A DNA stretch of 64,000 bases from Dendronephthya gigantea (taxonomy: Eukaryota; Cnidaria; Anthozoa; Malacalcyonacea; Nephtheidae): NCBI RefSeq assembly GCF_004324835.1, contig NW_021163086.1, positions 1,045,001-1,109,000 of the forward strand, in the 5' to 3' direction. The notes under the pieces are model-generated. The model did no database searches and was not told where the DNA came from. It saw only the letters and a list, made by a program, of their open reading frames with translations. This document shows positions 21,431 to 35,600 of this stretch, one piece after another. Positions within the stretch are counted from its first letter, which is position 1. Each line of letters opens with the position of its first letter. The position numbers and the translations under genes are program-made.

Positions 21431-22171
21431 TTAGATTGACCGGAAAACTTTCCCGCAACGAAGCTGGGAAAAGCGATGGCGCGGCGACTGTGCCCCAACC
21501 CCAAAATGGAATGCCATCGTCACATATAGTACCTTCGTCAGCTAGTGAAGTTTACAGATTCGACATTTTGGCTTTTGCCATGCGAAAATTGCTTTTGATT
21601 ATTGTCATACGCCTACAGTTCTACAATATCACTCAGTAATTTTAATAGATATTTTTAATGCTAATAAGTATCACCCATTTTACACTTTGCAAATAGTTTA
21701 CATGTGCCAACGTCTAAAAGATTCTTTATATACCATTGAATATGTTGTGAAAGACTCCTTTTCATTGCGCGATCTTGCATGGGCAGTCTAACCAGTCTTT
21801 GACTGCTTAACGCAATACAACGGTAGTCTCTGAAGACGATGTAGTTACAACGAAAAGTTGAAACAGACATTTAAATTAGGCAAAACCTTTTTTTACATAA
21901 TCTATTCATGATTTCCGATCGGGATTAATAATACCCTTTACCATTGGGCACTAGTCTCACCAGTTTGCGCGATCATACTATATCTGTATATTGCCGTGTG
22001 TTGTTATTGTACTGTTTTTGCGACTTTAAGTATGCATGTGATGTAACAAATGTGGCTTTTATACAACGAGACGTTTAGTATATAAACAATAAAAGTCAAC
22101 ACGATGTTTATCCTCAAATATAGCATTGGCTATGAATTCCATAGCTAAATATTTTTTCCGCCTCAAGGAAT
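21431..22171 (+). promoter_or_regulatory. ARAP upstream region with TATA-like box
   Basis: This is non-coding sequence between the transposon and the ARAP start codon. A TATATAAA lies at 22079-22086, about 90 bases before the ATG. An in-frame stop at 22142-22144 supports the ATG at 22172 as the start. The transposon inserted only about 740 bases upstream of the ATG and may influence expression. Confidence 0.4.
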
Positions 22172-23642
22172 ATGATGAATGAATCTAATACCAGGAAGCA
22201 AGATGGAGACGAGTCTTTTGATCTTACGGAATGGCTTACAAACGAAGTAAAGCTGCCGCAATACCGCGACGTGTTACTCGAAAACGGCTTTGAATTACCT
22301 CTAGAGTGTTCAAGCATTGATGAAACGGTGCTGGATAAGCTAGGGGTCGTGAAAATCGGACACCGAAAGCGACTGCTTGTTTCGTGTCAGAAACTTGCAG
22401 ATAAGTGGGGCCTATCATCACAAGATCTCGCGAAGCCAGAGAAGAACTCAGACGCGTCAAGTAAAGCAGGAGAACAGCGCGCTAATTTTAATGTTGACGT
22501 TCAATCTCCTGCCAATTTAGAACTTCCTCCATCATTGCCTCCGAAAAAGGTTAAAAAACCAAGGCCATATCCACCACCGAGAAATATGGCCGAACAGGAA
22601 GTAAATAACGACAACGCCATAATAGACGTCGAAGGTAATTCGAATGTATCTGGAGATGGTCACGATGAATTGAGGTTCGGTGTGTCCAAGCCCACAACTG
22701 CTGACTCGCAAATTAAGGAGGTAAAGCCTATTGAGAGCACTAGTAATGGTGGGAGTACAGTACATGAAAGAACAAATATTGAAACTCTCCCGCCAATCCT
22801 TTCACCTGACAATCTAGAGGCTTATGAACCTATTTGGGAGGCAAGTGAAGGGGAACCCCAGCCTAAAAGCCCACCCATCAGTGAGACACATAAAAGTGAC
22901 CACATAGATGCATTTGATAATAATGCAAACTTGGATATACCCTCCACTGATAAGGTCAATATTAATAATGAGGAGGAAAGTAGCCAGCATAACCAAATGC
23001 TTGAACAGCCAAATTGCAGTGGTGGAGGTTCATCTGGGCCCCCTCCAATCCCACCTCGTTCTGATCTTAGTGATGACATAAGTCAAGAAACAAAAAAATC
23101 AGGCTCAGCCATAACTGATAAAGTAGCAACAGCACCAACTACTGTTTGTGAGAGTGAATCATTAGGCACCATAACCACTCAGCCACCGAAAAAGAAAACA
23201 CCACCTGCAAAACCACCACGTCGCAATGTTAAACCTATGTCAATGTTTGTTGCACCGAACGAACAGCCTCAATTTGTTCCTGAGCCACGGAGAAGCATAG
23301 GCAGTATGGAGCAGACTATAAAAACAAAGAGCGATGTCATTTATGAGAATCAGATCACCCCAAATCCCATTTCAGAGAGTGCAGAAAGGCCTCAAACAGC
23401 AGATGAGAAGAGATCAGTTTTTAATCGTGTACCAACTGCTGAGGTCCAAACTGATGCCAATTTATATGACAATGCAGAAAGTTTCAAGAAAGCACCTGTG
23501 AAGCATACCGTGTCTGGGCCTGAATTTTTAGGACCTGAGAAGAGTAAAAAACCAAAGCCAGTGCCAAGAAGTAGGACTTTGTCAGATAAGAAACGCAAAC
23601 CTAGTATACCAGAACAGGATTATGTCTATGATGTTGTTGCAG
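22172..23642 (+). other. ARAP: ARAP exon 1: SAM domain and proline-rich linker
   Basis: A 490-codon exon ending at gcag|gtaaag in phase 1. Residues about 15-77 are a SAM domain (FDLTEWL... [13 protein letters not shown]). The rest is disordered and rich in SH3-type proline motifs ([44 protein letters not shown]). Tyrosine motifs such as DVIYENQ and QDYVYDV could be phosphorylated. In family members the SAM domain binds partner SAM domains such as SHIP2; that is family knowledge, not seen here. Confidence 0.9.
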
Positions 23643-26600
23643 GTAAAGCATAGATAATTAAATGTACCATGGCATACAATAAATAAGCAATCACGAATTA
23701 ACCAACCTTGTTTTAATTACATTCCTTCCCTGTTAGCATGTTTGTGAATCACCTAGCAATTGTAGGCTCTTTGAATATGTTAATGAGAGGGTTTTGCCTT
23801 GTTTTGTGGTTAAAGTTGTCAAAAAGGACTAAAACATTTTTACCTGAGAAACATTGTTCTGGTGATGTCTGTATGATTAGAAAAATAACAGAAAAAAGAT
23901 TTTCACTTTTGACATTTCAGCAAAGATTTTTGACTTGTTGATGAAGTTCCCACAGATGCTGGGCTGCTGTTGTTAATTTTCATGTTTGAATAGCTTTTTT
24001 CTGATTTTCTCAACAATTGGAATCAAAGTACATTCTGGGGCTATTTTGAGTTCTGTCCCATCTTCCCTAGAAGGCTCTGCTTATTGCAAAAAAGAACAAA
24101 ATTCTCTCACAAATAATCCCATTGAACAATTTCATTGCATTTTGATACATATCACATCTTTGTTAAAATTCTAATAATCCAAATTTTGCATAACCTACAT
24201 GTTTTTGCCTGTAAAATGTATACTTTGTTTGACTGAGGCTTTAAATAATTCAGTTATGAATATAGTTTTTAAATGTGTAGTAGACATTTTCTATTCCATG
24301 ATGTATTCTTAAATCTGTGTAGACCCTGGTAACGATGGAGGTAGCTGCACTGAGGATGATTTGTCAGGAAGCGACAGAGAAGAAATGCCGGAGAGAAAAA
24401 TATCTGTTTCATCTACTTATGAAGAAGTTGATAAAGCTTCAATAATGCAAAATAATGAATACGAGACACCTGGAGTTTCATCACAATACGAAGTATGTTT
24501 ACAATGTTTTCTATGTTAATGTAATGGGTTGAAATAACTGGCCAGTTTAATAGAGCCAGTTGTACAAATTCTTTTTGAGCTGGTATGAATGGTTCAATTT
24601 AATTGCCAACAATTAATAGATTGGCAATTGTGTGCACAAATCAAATACAGAGTAATTGATATTATAATAATGAATGTTTATAATGAGTGCAATGGTGAGA
24701 ATATTTTCATGAAGCAAAAGAAGGTCCATTCTACAAGGCAAAGCTGAGTTGAACATATTTCATAATTCACTAAATGAAAATATTCTTTTCCTTTGAAAAT
24801 GAAAATATTCTTTTCCTTTTATTTAACACAAAAAAAAACACCACAATAGATCTAATAATAAATGTTATTGAATTATTTATATGAAAATTACCATGTTGGT
24901 TTATAAATGATAATCCCATCGGCCATGTTATTCGGATTCATATTCGGATTCATGATCGGATGCGTGCACGATACGATGATACTGTGCGTGATTGAATTTA
25001 GTGCAATTAAACCTGGGATTTCGCTAATCAAATCTCGACGCAAAACCTGCATAAATTATAATCAGAGATTGGTTGTGTGAAGGCTACAGAACGCCAGATT
25101 GGGACTTTCTCAACTATTGCAAAAATGCTCAAAACGATAATACGACTACAGGGTGTCTCACAAAAGACGAAGCGAAAAAAAAATTCTTATACTTATTATG
25201 AAAGGCCAGGGCAATTATACACAAAAAAATGATCGAATGTATAGGTGAATAAAAAGGAGCAAATTTGAATTTATTATGAAGTTGATTCGTGTATTCGCCA
25301 AACAACTAGTGATTTTCGACCGGCATTTTAACACACGATAATTTAGAAATTTCTAGCCTTTATATATACCACATGTATTAGAGCATGTTGAAAGTTCCAT
25401 GTTGAGACACCTTGTACAATATAATGTACCAACAATTGATAATGAGGGACATTACTTTAAGCTGATATAAGGTGTAATCGTGCATTTTTCGTGCAAAGTG
25501 TCGACTATAGAGGCTAGAGCATTTTCCAAGCCAGATTTGGATTATTTAGATACTCTCATCTCTTGCAGACCGTCAAGCTACCTAGACCTATGAGTGTTAT
25601 CCAGGTGAGTATGCCTTGGTGAAAAGGACATATATTCATCAACAGTTGTTATTTACCATTTCCGAATCGAACGATGTACTGGGTCTAAACTGAAACCACT
25701 TGACATATTTGAGAGAGAAAGGCAGCTCTCCCCCTGTTCGCGGGTCTATGGGCTAGATTCAACCCGGTCTAACATAACTATACAGAGTGCAAGGTTTCCA
25801 TACTCTAGGAAAATTTCCGCTATATTGAAAGAGCTCGTTTGTTAATTGCATCAAGTTTAAAAAGAATGCATAATTGATGGCACAATTATGCATTTTTTTT
25901 AAAAGTTCTATTGTTTCTCTATTCTGACCAATCCCATTTCCGTATCGGACGAAAGCCATATGCAAGTAAATTAGAAAATAGAGCCCAAACGCAGTTTTCG
26001 TTGGAAGTCTAAGTACACTATTTATGATTAAATATATAATATTCAATGCAACGATTTTTCTCTTATCCCTGTAGGCTCGCCATTCAACGAAGGAGGGGTA
26101 TTTATTCAAGCAAGGGGGGTAAGCCATGGCGTTTTTCATATGCTATAATCGTTTCTCAAGCCGTGTTCAACAAGGAGGAATCCAATAAGACTGCATAAAT
26201 ATTGACTATTTCATATAAATTCAATGGCTTAGCCTGAAAAATATAAACAAATTTACCGACTAGTTTCCAGGTGATCTGGACTGGAACTAATTGTCAAATA
26301 GTTGTCAGAGCTATAGTTCTCGTAATTAAACATAATTATAAAATTTTGACAAGTTTCATAATGAAAAACGAAAGGTATAATCGGTTAAATACCGAGAAAT
26401 GCATTTCTATTGGGACAACCCTTTCTGAGCGCTGATTGGCTAAAATAAAAGCGCGAGATAGCCTGGCCTTATAACGAAACTCCTCCTTGTTGCTGTGCTT
26501 ATAGTTAAAATTTTGCAAAACTTGCATGCGAGGCAAGTCAGGAGCATGTCCTTAGCGAATAACTCATTTATGCATCTTAACCCTCTCTCCCCTCCTTCCC

Positions 26601-29600
26601 CTCTGTTCGGGACATTTCGGGTCCTTCTCCTCATTCCTATTGCTGACATTATTTACTCATCGTTCTGACTTTCTGATATTTTAGCTTCCCCAAATTGTTT
26701 TTTATGTATAAGATACGATAATAATGGTGAGGACTTAGGTTAAGATTAAGCAGCCAATGTATGTCTTTTTGTCTTTTATGAAGGCAACAAAACAACAAGG
26801 GCTGGAAAAAAAGATGGGTGGTGTTCGATGGAAACGAACTTCGTTATTATAAGGACAAGGTATGTGAGTCGACAAATCTCGTCTATAAGGAGTCCATATG
26901 CCGGATGTGGTTATATAACAAATATGTAACATTTAGCCGTTAGTTTTCAATAATAACAATCAATAATAATAAACTATTCCATATTAACAGGGATAACGTC
27001 AGTATGCACGATAAAAAGAAAAATATTGTTCAAACTACAGAAGACAATACAAAATGCGTCATTTCGTATAATATTAACATATGCTGACGTGATTCCTTAG
27101 GTCACGGCAATTGACCAATCATAATGCGTAAACTACATTCTGATTTTTTCGTACAGGATCATACCCACGAAACACTACAAAGAGTAGGCGTGGCAATAAT
27201 GAAGGAAGTACGGATTGTTACAGAAGACGTGAGTATGATCCCTATAGAGTTTGTACAAGGCACGGCTTAAATTAAGAGCTTGCATGCTATATTTTAGAGA
27301 GAACATATATTTTAGTCGATTAAATGTTTTTTGTCATGCATGCTAGTTAGTGAAAGTGAAAAGCAAAAGCAAACAATTTGGTATAAATTAGCATGGGGGC
27401 TGTTTTACTAGATTAGACGGCGTTTTGCCGCATTTTGGGGAGCTACGGCTATTTCAACAAAATTTGCCCAGGTGCAAATTCTGCCCACTATATGTGGGCC
27501 TTCAGCCTTCCCCTGACCCTCGCCTCTCGCGCAATATTAGCAATTGTAAATTGTTGATATTTGTAATAATTTGTAATAAGCTGATATTTAATCACTTGAA
27601 ACCTTGTACTAAACTTTGGGCAGTCCAAGAAAGTTTTAAAATAGTTCTCGTTTACGTCCTAAGCAAAGATGAATAATGTTTTTATCATCATTTAACACCT
27701 CGACCGTCGATATACTTGGCTTCGACACGGCTTCAACTTTATCACGTGTGGCGCACGTGGAGACGTGATTTTTAGACCATTGATTGTGTCTCTTCTTGGT
27801 TACTATCGGATATAATTAAAGATTCCAATAACTTGTTTTTCACTCAAATAACTCGCTTGTAAAATAATGTGCCATGAAAAGATTTTTTATATATTTTTTG
27901 TAAGGCCACCCTAATGCTATACACCTAAATCGATCTGCAAAGCCTGATAAAAATATCTAGGAATTTCGGACAAAATGCCTTTACAGGAATTTTTTATGCA
28001 TTCTCACAAAGAAACGTTTGTCCATTTATCAATATAAGCAACGTATAATTATTAATATAATTAATTCGTTTTGATGCACAGGAAATTTGTATATTTTGGA
28101 ATCTTTTTGTCGAAAGAAAGACACATTCTTACATTGTGTATCTGCATTATTTCATGTACTAATCATAGATTGATTTATTTTTGCAGACGAAACGTTCCAG
28201 GTTTGATCTTGCCTGTGCTGGAAGAACTTACATGTTTGCGTTAGGAATAGAAGAAATGGGTGGGTGATTGTTTTGTATTGTTTTACTGTTAGATGGCATG
28301 TGATTAAGCTCTATAACTGGAGAATAGTAACGTACCGAAGCAATAATCATGGATTTAGAAGAAACTTTTTGCCATTTTTCCACATAAACGTATATACAAG
28401 CCAAAAGGGATTATACGTTTACGGATAGTTTTATACGTTTACAGATAGATATGAAATTTAGGCATAAAATGTTAGTGTATCTTCATTATATTCATGTTCG
28501 TATAACCGTTGAAACAATAGCAAACAAAAGAAATTAGTCGGGCATAATATCATTAAGATGAATATATGAATATGCAGCCCCCCCAGAATAAGCTTCTTTT
28601 TGTATCAGCGAGCTCACTGATTTGTATACGCTGTCCACCATCTTGGATACAGAACGGGGTGGAATCTGATATTGATATTTTTCAACAGATCTCTTTAGCT
28701 CGTATATAAATTAACATTTCAAATCACTTGTTCGAAGTATAGTTAACCGCATTTCATGATTATGGGGTTTAAAGTTGGTTCATTTACATGGAATCTTATA
28801 TAAGGGGGATCTATATTCCGACTCCATTTTGACAACAACATACAGGCAATGTAGAATCTTTCAACTGAGATTTCCAATAATGATGTTAAAATAACATAAT
28901 ATTTCGGTTCACTTAAGCCATGCTCATCATGAAAGTTTACTCGAATGAGCTCAAACAAATAAGTTAAACTTAATATGAGTAACATTAAGTTGGTTGTTAT
29001 GATAACTACGGCATATTTTTATATAGTTTTTATTAGACTGGTAAGTCTTGGGAGAGATCGTATTTTGGTGTAGTCGATACACGAGATGCAATGAACATCT
29101 CTTATTGAATAGTTCTGCAACTTTAGGAGATTTTTATTCTCTCAAACATTGGATAGGAAAAAACCATCCTCTGAAAATTTAGTAAACTTCTGCAAAATAT
29201 GTATATTATCACTTTGACTTTTAATTATAATTGAGAGAGAAAATTGAAAGCGTAACTGCATGTCACATGCCACGTTTTGAGGAGAAAGAGCCTCTATTCC
29301 TTTTATAACTGTCATTGTTATAAAATCGAAAGTTTAAACAAGGAAGTTCGACACTCAAACGGCGTCAATATTTCTGTCTTGATATCTCTAGATGCGATTC
29401 AAGTATGGGCGCAGATCCTAATGAGTGCCATTATTCAGGTCCGGGTAAGTGGCTTAAAATATTACTATCCGTGCTGTGTATGCGAATGGATATCCTTGGC
29501 AGGGTGTCCTGGCATGTATATTCAATATAGCCTACTTTTCCAGCAACTATATATACATATATAATAATGTTTTATCTCCTGTGCGTTTTATCGCTGTTCA

Positions 29601-32600
29601 AATGACAAAGAAAGAGATATAAACTCCGGTTTGTCAGAGGCAAATCACTTTCTCAGATCCGAAAGTCCAATTTTTTGTTCAAACGTCTTTAATCACTTGT
29701 GTCTCAGTTACATTATGCCAATCTATGACTTCGGTGTGCAAAAATCTTGTTTCTTTTCTTTTTTTTTTAAATATAAATTCTGGTCGAGAAAAAACCATGG
29801 TAACAGTAATATTTCCACAGCGATTTCTCGGCCAAATTGAAATATTTGATCCTGGAAACTAGATTGGCTGCCAACTTAGGCTACAACTCGAAATTCGCAA
29901 CTTCCTTGAAACTTCCTTAAATGAATGCCCCATGTATGTATCCAAAATATCAGACATAACAACACGATAATAAAACAACTAAGCTGAAAACGTGGTTTCA
30001 ATTGGCAGCCATTTGATGGGGATTTATTATTTACACAAAGGATTTTACCTTTCAATGATCACAGACAATGTGTCTTGCTTACGCAATATAGAAGCAAGGA
30101 ACTAGGAAGTGACCAAAAAAGTGACATAGCATTTGTAATGACCGTTTATGCTTGCATATGTTTGTACAGAAAGAAGATGAGACCAATGTATCTCAAAATC
30201 CTGGAGGTGATATGTTTGAACCGGATAAGAAGGTAAAAGCGTGCAAAAGACACTGAAAATCCATACTATAGATATATATTTCTATTTATTTAGAATATAT
30301 GCTATTTATATACACCATGTTGTTTCCATGCATGTAGCTACTATATCCATCCAAAGTAAAGAAATGGCGTTTAGTATGGATATCATAAATCCCCATACTA
30401 TTTCCAAGTATCATCCATCCAATTTCCATAATATTGATTTTGAAAAAAATTCTAGGGAGTTATGCAGGGAAATACCGCAATTGAACTAGGTTTCGTTAAT
30501 TTATTCAGGAAGCTCGCTTCGGAAAGGATAAAAAAGTCGCTACTGAGACGAGAATATTTTAAAAAATGTCGAATAAAATTTCTGACGAGGCGTCTTTATT
30601 GACACATGGCAAACTAGAAGATACGTGCATGCATGAAGTACCCTTCAACTCAGCATTGCTAAATTCAGGGCAACAAAATATTGTTCGGAAAAGAAATTAG
30701 ACCGAAAGATTATTATAATGCATGCATAACAATGTTTTAAGTGCTTTTACTAGAACCGTTCTTTTTAATTATGCCGAACCCAATGTTTCGGTTCATTTGC
30801 ATTCGATTCGGCACATGAAAAGTTCGACATCTGATACGGGCCTTATATACTGATATTATTAGTTTTCCGGCTTTAAATTTGGGTTTGGATGATTCTTTAA
30901 AAAAAATTGAAAGAAATTTTAAAAATGAGATCGCTATTCACGATTATATGTTCAAACTGTTTTAAAAGAACTCCAACTGGCATGCTTTCTCATTAAACTT
31001 GTATACCTCTTTTCGCATTGTGATTTGTGATACGTTACATAGTCAAGTAATTCCTATTGACTTCGCATGGTACATTATACGAACGTTTTGTACGATTTAT
31101 CGAAAAACTGTGCTGGAACAAACCTGTACTCCTCTGCGATTCGTTAGCAATGCTTATATTTACCACTGAACTACGGTGGAAGCTACCTTTGAAAGAGGTA
31201 AAAGAATTAAAACGCAAATATTTCCGTCAATAGCGATGTTCAAGTTCGGCTTCCACCGCTACCCTTCGTTGATTGGTTTAGAGCGTAGACATCACGCATC
31301 TGATTGGTTAATATGTCCTTCAATGTAGCGGAATTGGAAATTAAGTTTCAAATTTGCAAATTATGTGATAGAGTTTTTGGTAGACGAAATGATAATTGAA
31401 CTTAAAGGCCTCTCGCAGTATCATGCATGACTTGAAACATCGGCTTCCGTATAGTTGGTTAGTTCCTGCATGTGATATGTGCCACAGTAAAAAATAGCAA
31501 CACCAGCCGTCAATTTTAATTGTCTAATCTAATAAAGGTGTTCAATGACATAATTCGTCGTAATTCGGTTTTTATATATATATATATGTCAGATTTCCGA
31601 TAACAATTTGACGAATTATGAAGAATCCAGCCCTTAAACAGGACACGAATGAGTTTGTTAAAGTTACGGGTAGCACAGGATGACCATTTGTTAAATTTTA
31701 GGGTTTCTTAAAGAAACAAGGGAACAATGTTGTTGCTGACTGGAAAAAGAGGTTTCTATATTAAGACAACATATATTAGATCTAAATGCGTCTTAATTGG
31801 TATAATTATACGAAGAGATTGATATGGATGCATTATTTTTTAACTGCATGCATTTCAACTCGTTTTCGCACATTTGTCGCATAGATACGTCGCTGTGAAA
31901 GACGGAATGTTTGCGTATTACCACAACTACGAGGTTTGTAGTTACTGTTTACAAATTTTCATCCCGCATTCCGTTTCTAAACTCTTGCCAGCCGAATATT
32001 CAATGGTACACGACACCTTACAATGTGAAAAGGATAGAGAAGGGGGGGATATCCTTCGTGCTGTGGTGGTTGTCCAACAGCTATATATAGGTACTGTCAG
32101 CCATGACATGACCAATCTGACGACTTAATCCCGCCATGCAAATTTTATGTTATTGTCAGTTTCATTCGCAGTCAACGAACACTAATATATTAGCACAGCG
32201 GGACTTTATAAGATTGGCTACGCTACTGCTGATCTGTGTGCCGATATTTTTTTAATTCGTTTCCGCGTTCAAGTGTTTTTTTTACTTGGTATACAATTCC
32301 CTGTCACTTTAATGCTTTCGCTCTCCATTTTCTGGTTAGGATTTCATCGTGGCCAGCCCAATCAATACGATTAATATGAACCTTGCTTCCGTTAAAGTGG
32401 ATCCTAAATCTCCTAATCGCTTGCAACTGGTCACACCTCACAGAACATATCTGTAAGTTTTACATTTTCGTTTGAAAGCAATGCAGCATGCCTTGAGCTT
32501 GTTTTTTTTTCATTTTCTCGGTGATCAATAGTACATTTGACTTTCACTACTTTGTACATTTCACTTTGTTCGTCGCTGTTTTTCTTTCAAGAAAAATTAG

Positions 32601-35600
32601 ATGCCCTTTTCCATATGCGTTTAAACACCATTTCCCTTATAGTAGCAGTTCGTTTGATTGTCATGATTTTTCTTTCATTCAAATCTGACGACTATAGATA
32701 TCCTCAATAATTTGCCATCTCAGGATGTGTTTGTCGTGAACATATCATTTTCATATGATGTAAAATATTGTGCAGATAATTATTTTCCTTTTTGCATCCG
32801 ATAGAACAATTTCCCGATTTGCATGAGCGAAACCATCGCCGGGAAATGTAATCTATTGCTAGTTTGGTATATAGTTATTATTGCCAGAGAGTAAATTCTG
32901 ATAGTGTGATTAGTGTCTGTAGCACATTTGGTCTGTCATGGTTGAACCACATGGTTAACCATATCGAGCACCTTCATCAATTGCAACCGAATGGTAATTT
33001 TGCTTTACGACATAGGTATACGTAGTTACACAGGTAGGTGAAATTGCCCCAAGCAAACAAGTCGATCTTAACTTATATTTTGTTCCCAAGCTTCCAGTGT
33101 GACGAGGAACAGGAATTAAAGTCGTGGGTTGCTGCTTTGGAGAAAGCGATACAGCTAGCACTCAGCGATAAAACGGTAAGAACGCCAAAACTTGCATTTC
33201 AGGCGAATTTGATAGAAAGAGAATTTATTGTAGTAAAATCACATAATTTCGGACGTAAATGTTGCAAAAAGAGCTTACACTCACTATTTTCTGCCTTTAC
33301 GGCGAATATTTCGTAATCCGACTAGAATATGATTATGTGGAAAAAAATAAGATTTTGATTTAATAACTATTTAACTATTGATTTGATTGGTTGAAGGTCA
33401 CGTGGGGAAGATAGCCTGCTACTTCCTATACGTGCCCAGGCGACATTCATTTAATTGGGGTTTAATGGTCGCCGAATAATATGCCATGAAGTTACAATTC
33501 GAAAAAATTAATATATAAAAACTATAATTAACCTTCTTAATTTGAAGGTCTTGGTATAAGACGAAGAGGATATTATAATATTTATTATTTCCTCTTTACA
33601 GTGTTTACCTAAATATTTAGGTAGTCTAGATAATTCACCATATGCATGAGTGAACACCGCAGAAATTGGAACACCGCGAAAATCTAATCACTGCATGGTT
33701 CACAATTATTTTGCATTTCTGTATCGCTATCAAAGAGAAAGCAGTTGAATAACTTTAAATAATTTCTTCTGAATACGTATTCTGCAATCGTTTGACAGCT
33801 CATCAGCACCGCTGTGTCGTATGAGTGTGCCTGAGGATAATCAAAATTGCAATGGCATTAGAAGACTACGTGCACACGACAACGTTTTCATGCCAAAACG
33901 GTTTCAAACACGTATAGTCGAAGGCGATTTAAATATTGGGCATATCTATCAACTAGACAAAAATGTTTTTAAAAACGTTTTTAAAACGACGCTCATGTGC
34001 ACACAGCCTTATTAACTGAAAATTTACTATGTATTCGTCTTTTTAATATTCGATTTACTGATTGCTTGGTTGATAAAAAAAAGACAACATGCGTTCGTCG
34101 TTTCATTCTGAATATTCATTTATTTACTTTCATGTCAGGTAATCACCAAAGTCTGGAAAAACCCAAGCAACAGATGGTGCGCTGACTGTGGGGAAAGAGG
34201 TATGGCACATAACTTTACTTCTTATTAACCGAACTTTTTTGCCGAAAAATATCGGACCACGAGGTCAAATATTTATATGTGGTTTAATATATGGCATATG
34301 GCATTCATTACCACTTGAAACGAACAATAAAAGTTTATACATGAATTCACCTATATAGCTGGTGGACTTTTGGTAAACAACAAGATATTGCATCATATGT
34401 ATACCTATAACTGCGTGTTATCGGTTATTTTTCGAAAAGATGAAATAAATTTCAATGTAAAATATATCTTTTCCATTATCTCGTCGATTGACTACCATGT
34501 GCCATTTGTGTTACGTCACACGCATATACCGTAGACGCAGCGGCGTTTATTGGAATAATTACAGTCTGAGCAAGCTTTAATAATTTTGCACCCGTTCGTG
34601 CCTCGTTTCTTTCTTTTTCTATTATTGCACCATAAATTGCACTAAATACAGCCCATGTGTAAAGGCATTAAATGATATAGTTCACTTTTATTCACTTTTG
34701 TTTATTCACTTTTTCACACCCAGATCCAGTGTGGGCGTCAATCAACCTGGTGGTATGCGTGTGTGCTCGTTGTATAGGCGTACACCGGAACTTGGGTGTT
34801 CACTCGTCGAAGCCAAGATCATTATTGATGGACGAAAAAATCTGGAGTCCTAATTTGATTAGAGTGAGCTTTTAAAAATTTACTGCCTTAATTGCAATAT
34901 CAATAACATTTGCGGACCGGTCCGATTGTATTTCGGTACAGACAGATTACTGGTATTTTAGAGTGTTTCAAGAACTCTGCATTCAAGTATATCGTTATTT
35001 ACATCTATCTAGCTCGCTATAATCTTACGAAATACTCTTATTTTAATTTAAAATATGACCGGTCTAACCATTTTGGCCGCTTAAAGGAAAGCGCCCATTG
35101 TTACCCCCTAACAACGAGCTCAAGCTAATCCTCAATTCTAATCTTTATACAGCTGATGGTAGAAGTTGGGAATGAGAAATCAAACAAGTTTTGGCAGTTC
35201 CGGATTCCTGACGATGATCGGATCACTCCTGAATCGTCCAGGTGTGTGCATATTCTGTATATTGAAACTCTACTTATGACCATCATATTGATTACATTGA
35301 AGTTTGCATGAGCCGTTACAGCCCGTCATTTATACAGCATTCTCAGTACTTTGTGTAATTAGCAAATAGATAACATTGAACCGTTGTTTAAAATTTATCA
35401 TTCCAGTCGGATATTGTTTATGCTTCAACAGTGTTTGAACGAGACAATTCCTCTATTTCGAAGAAACTTTGATGTTATTAAATTAATCCCACCCCTATAT
35501 AGCATAAACGTAGCAGTTAATATGGCTGAGAGATGAGACGAAGAAGCATTAATAAATGACAAAAAATTCTTCAAACTGTTAGCCATTTCAAACACAGGAT

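Noticed and set aside
21304-21639. Outward-reading ORF in the right TIR (MKKVLKISDISH...), also in the left TIR.
   Set aside because: It points out of the element, runs into different flanks at each end, and no domain is recognised; probably chance within the TIR.
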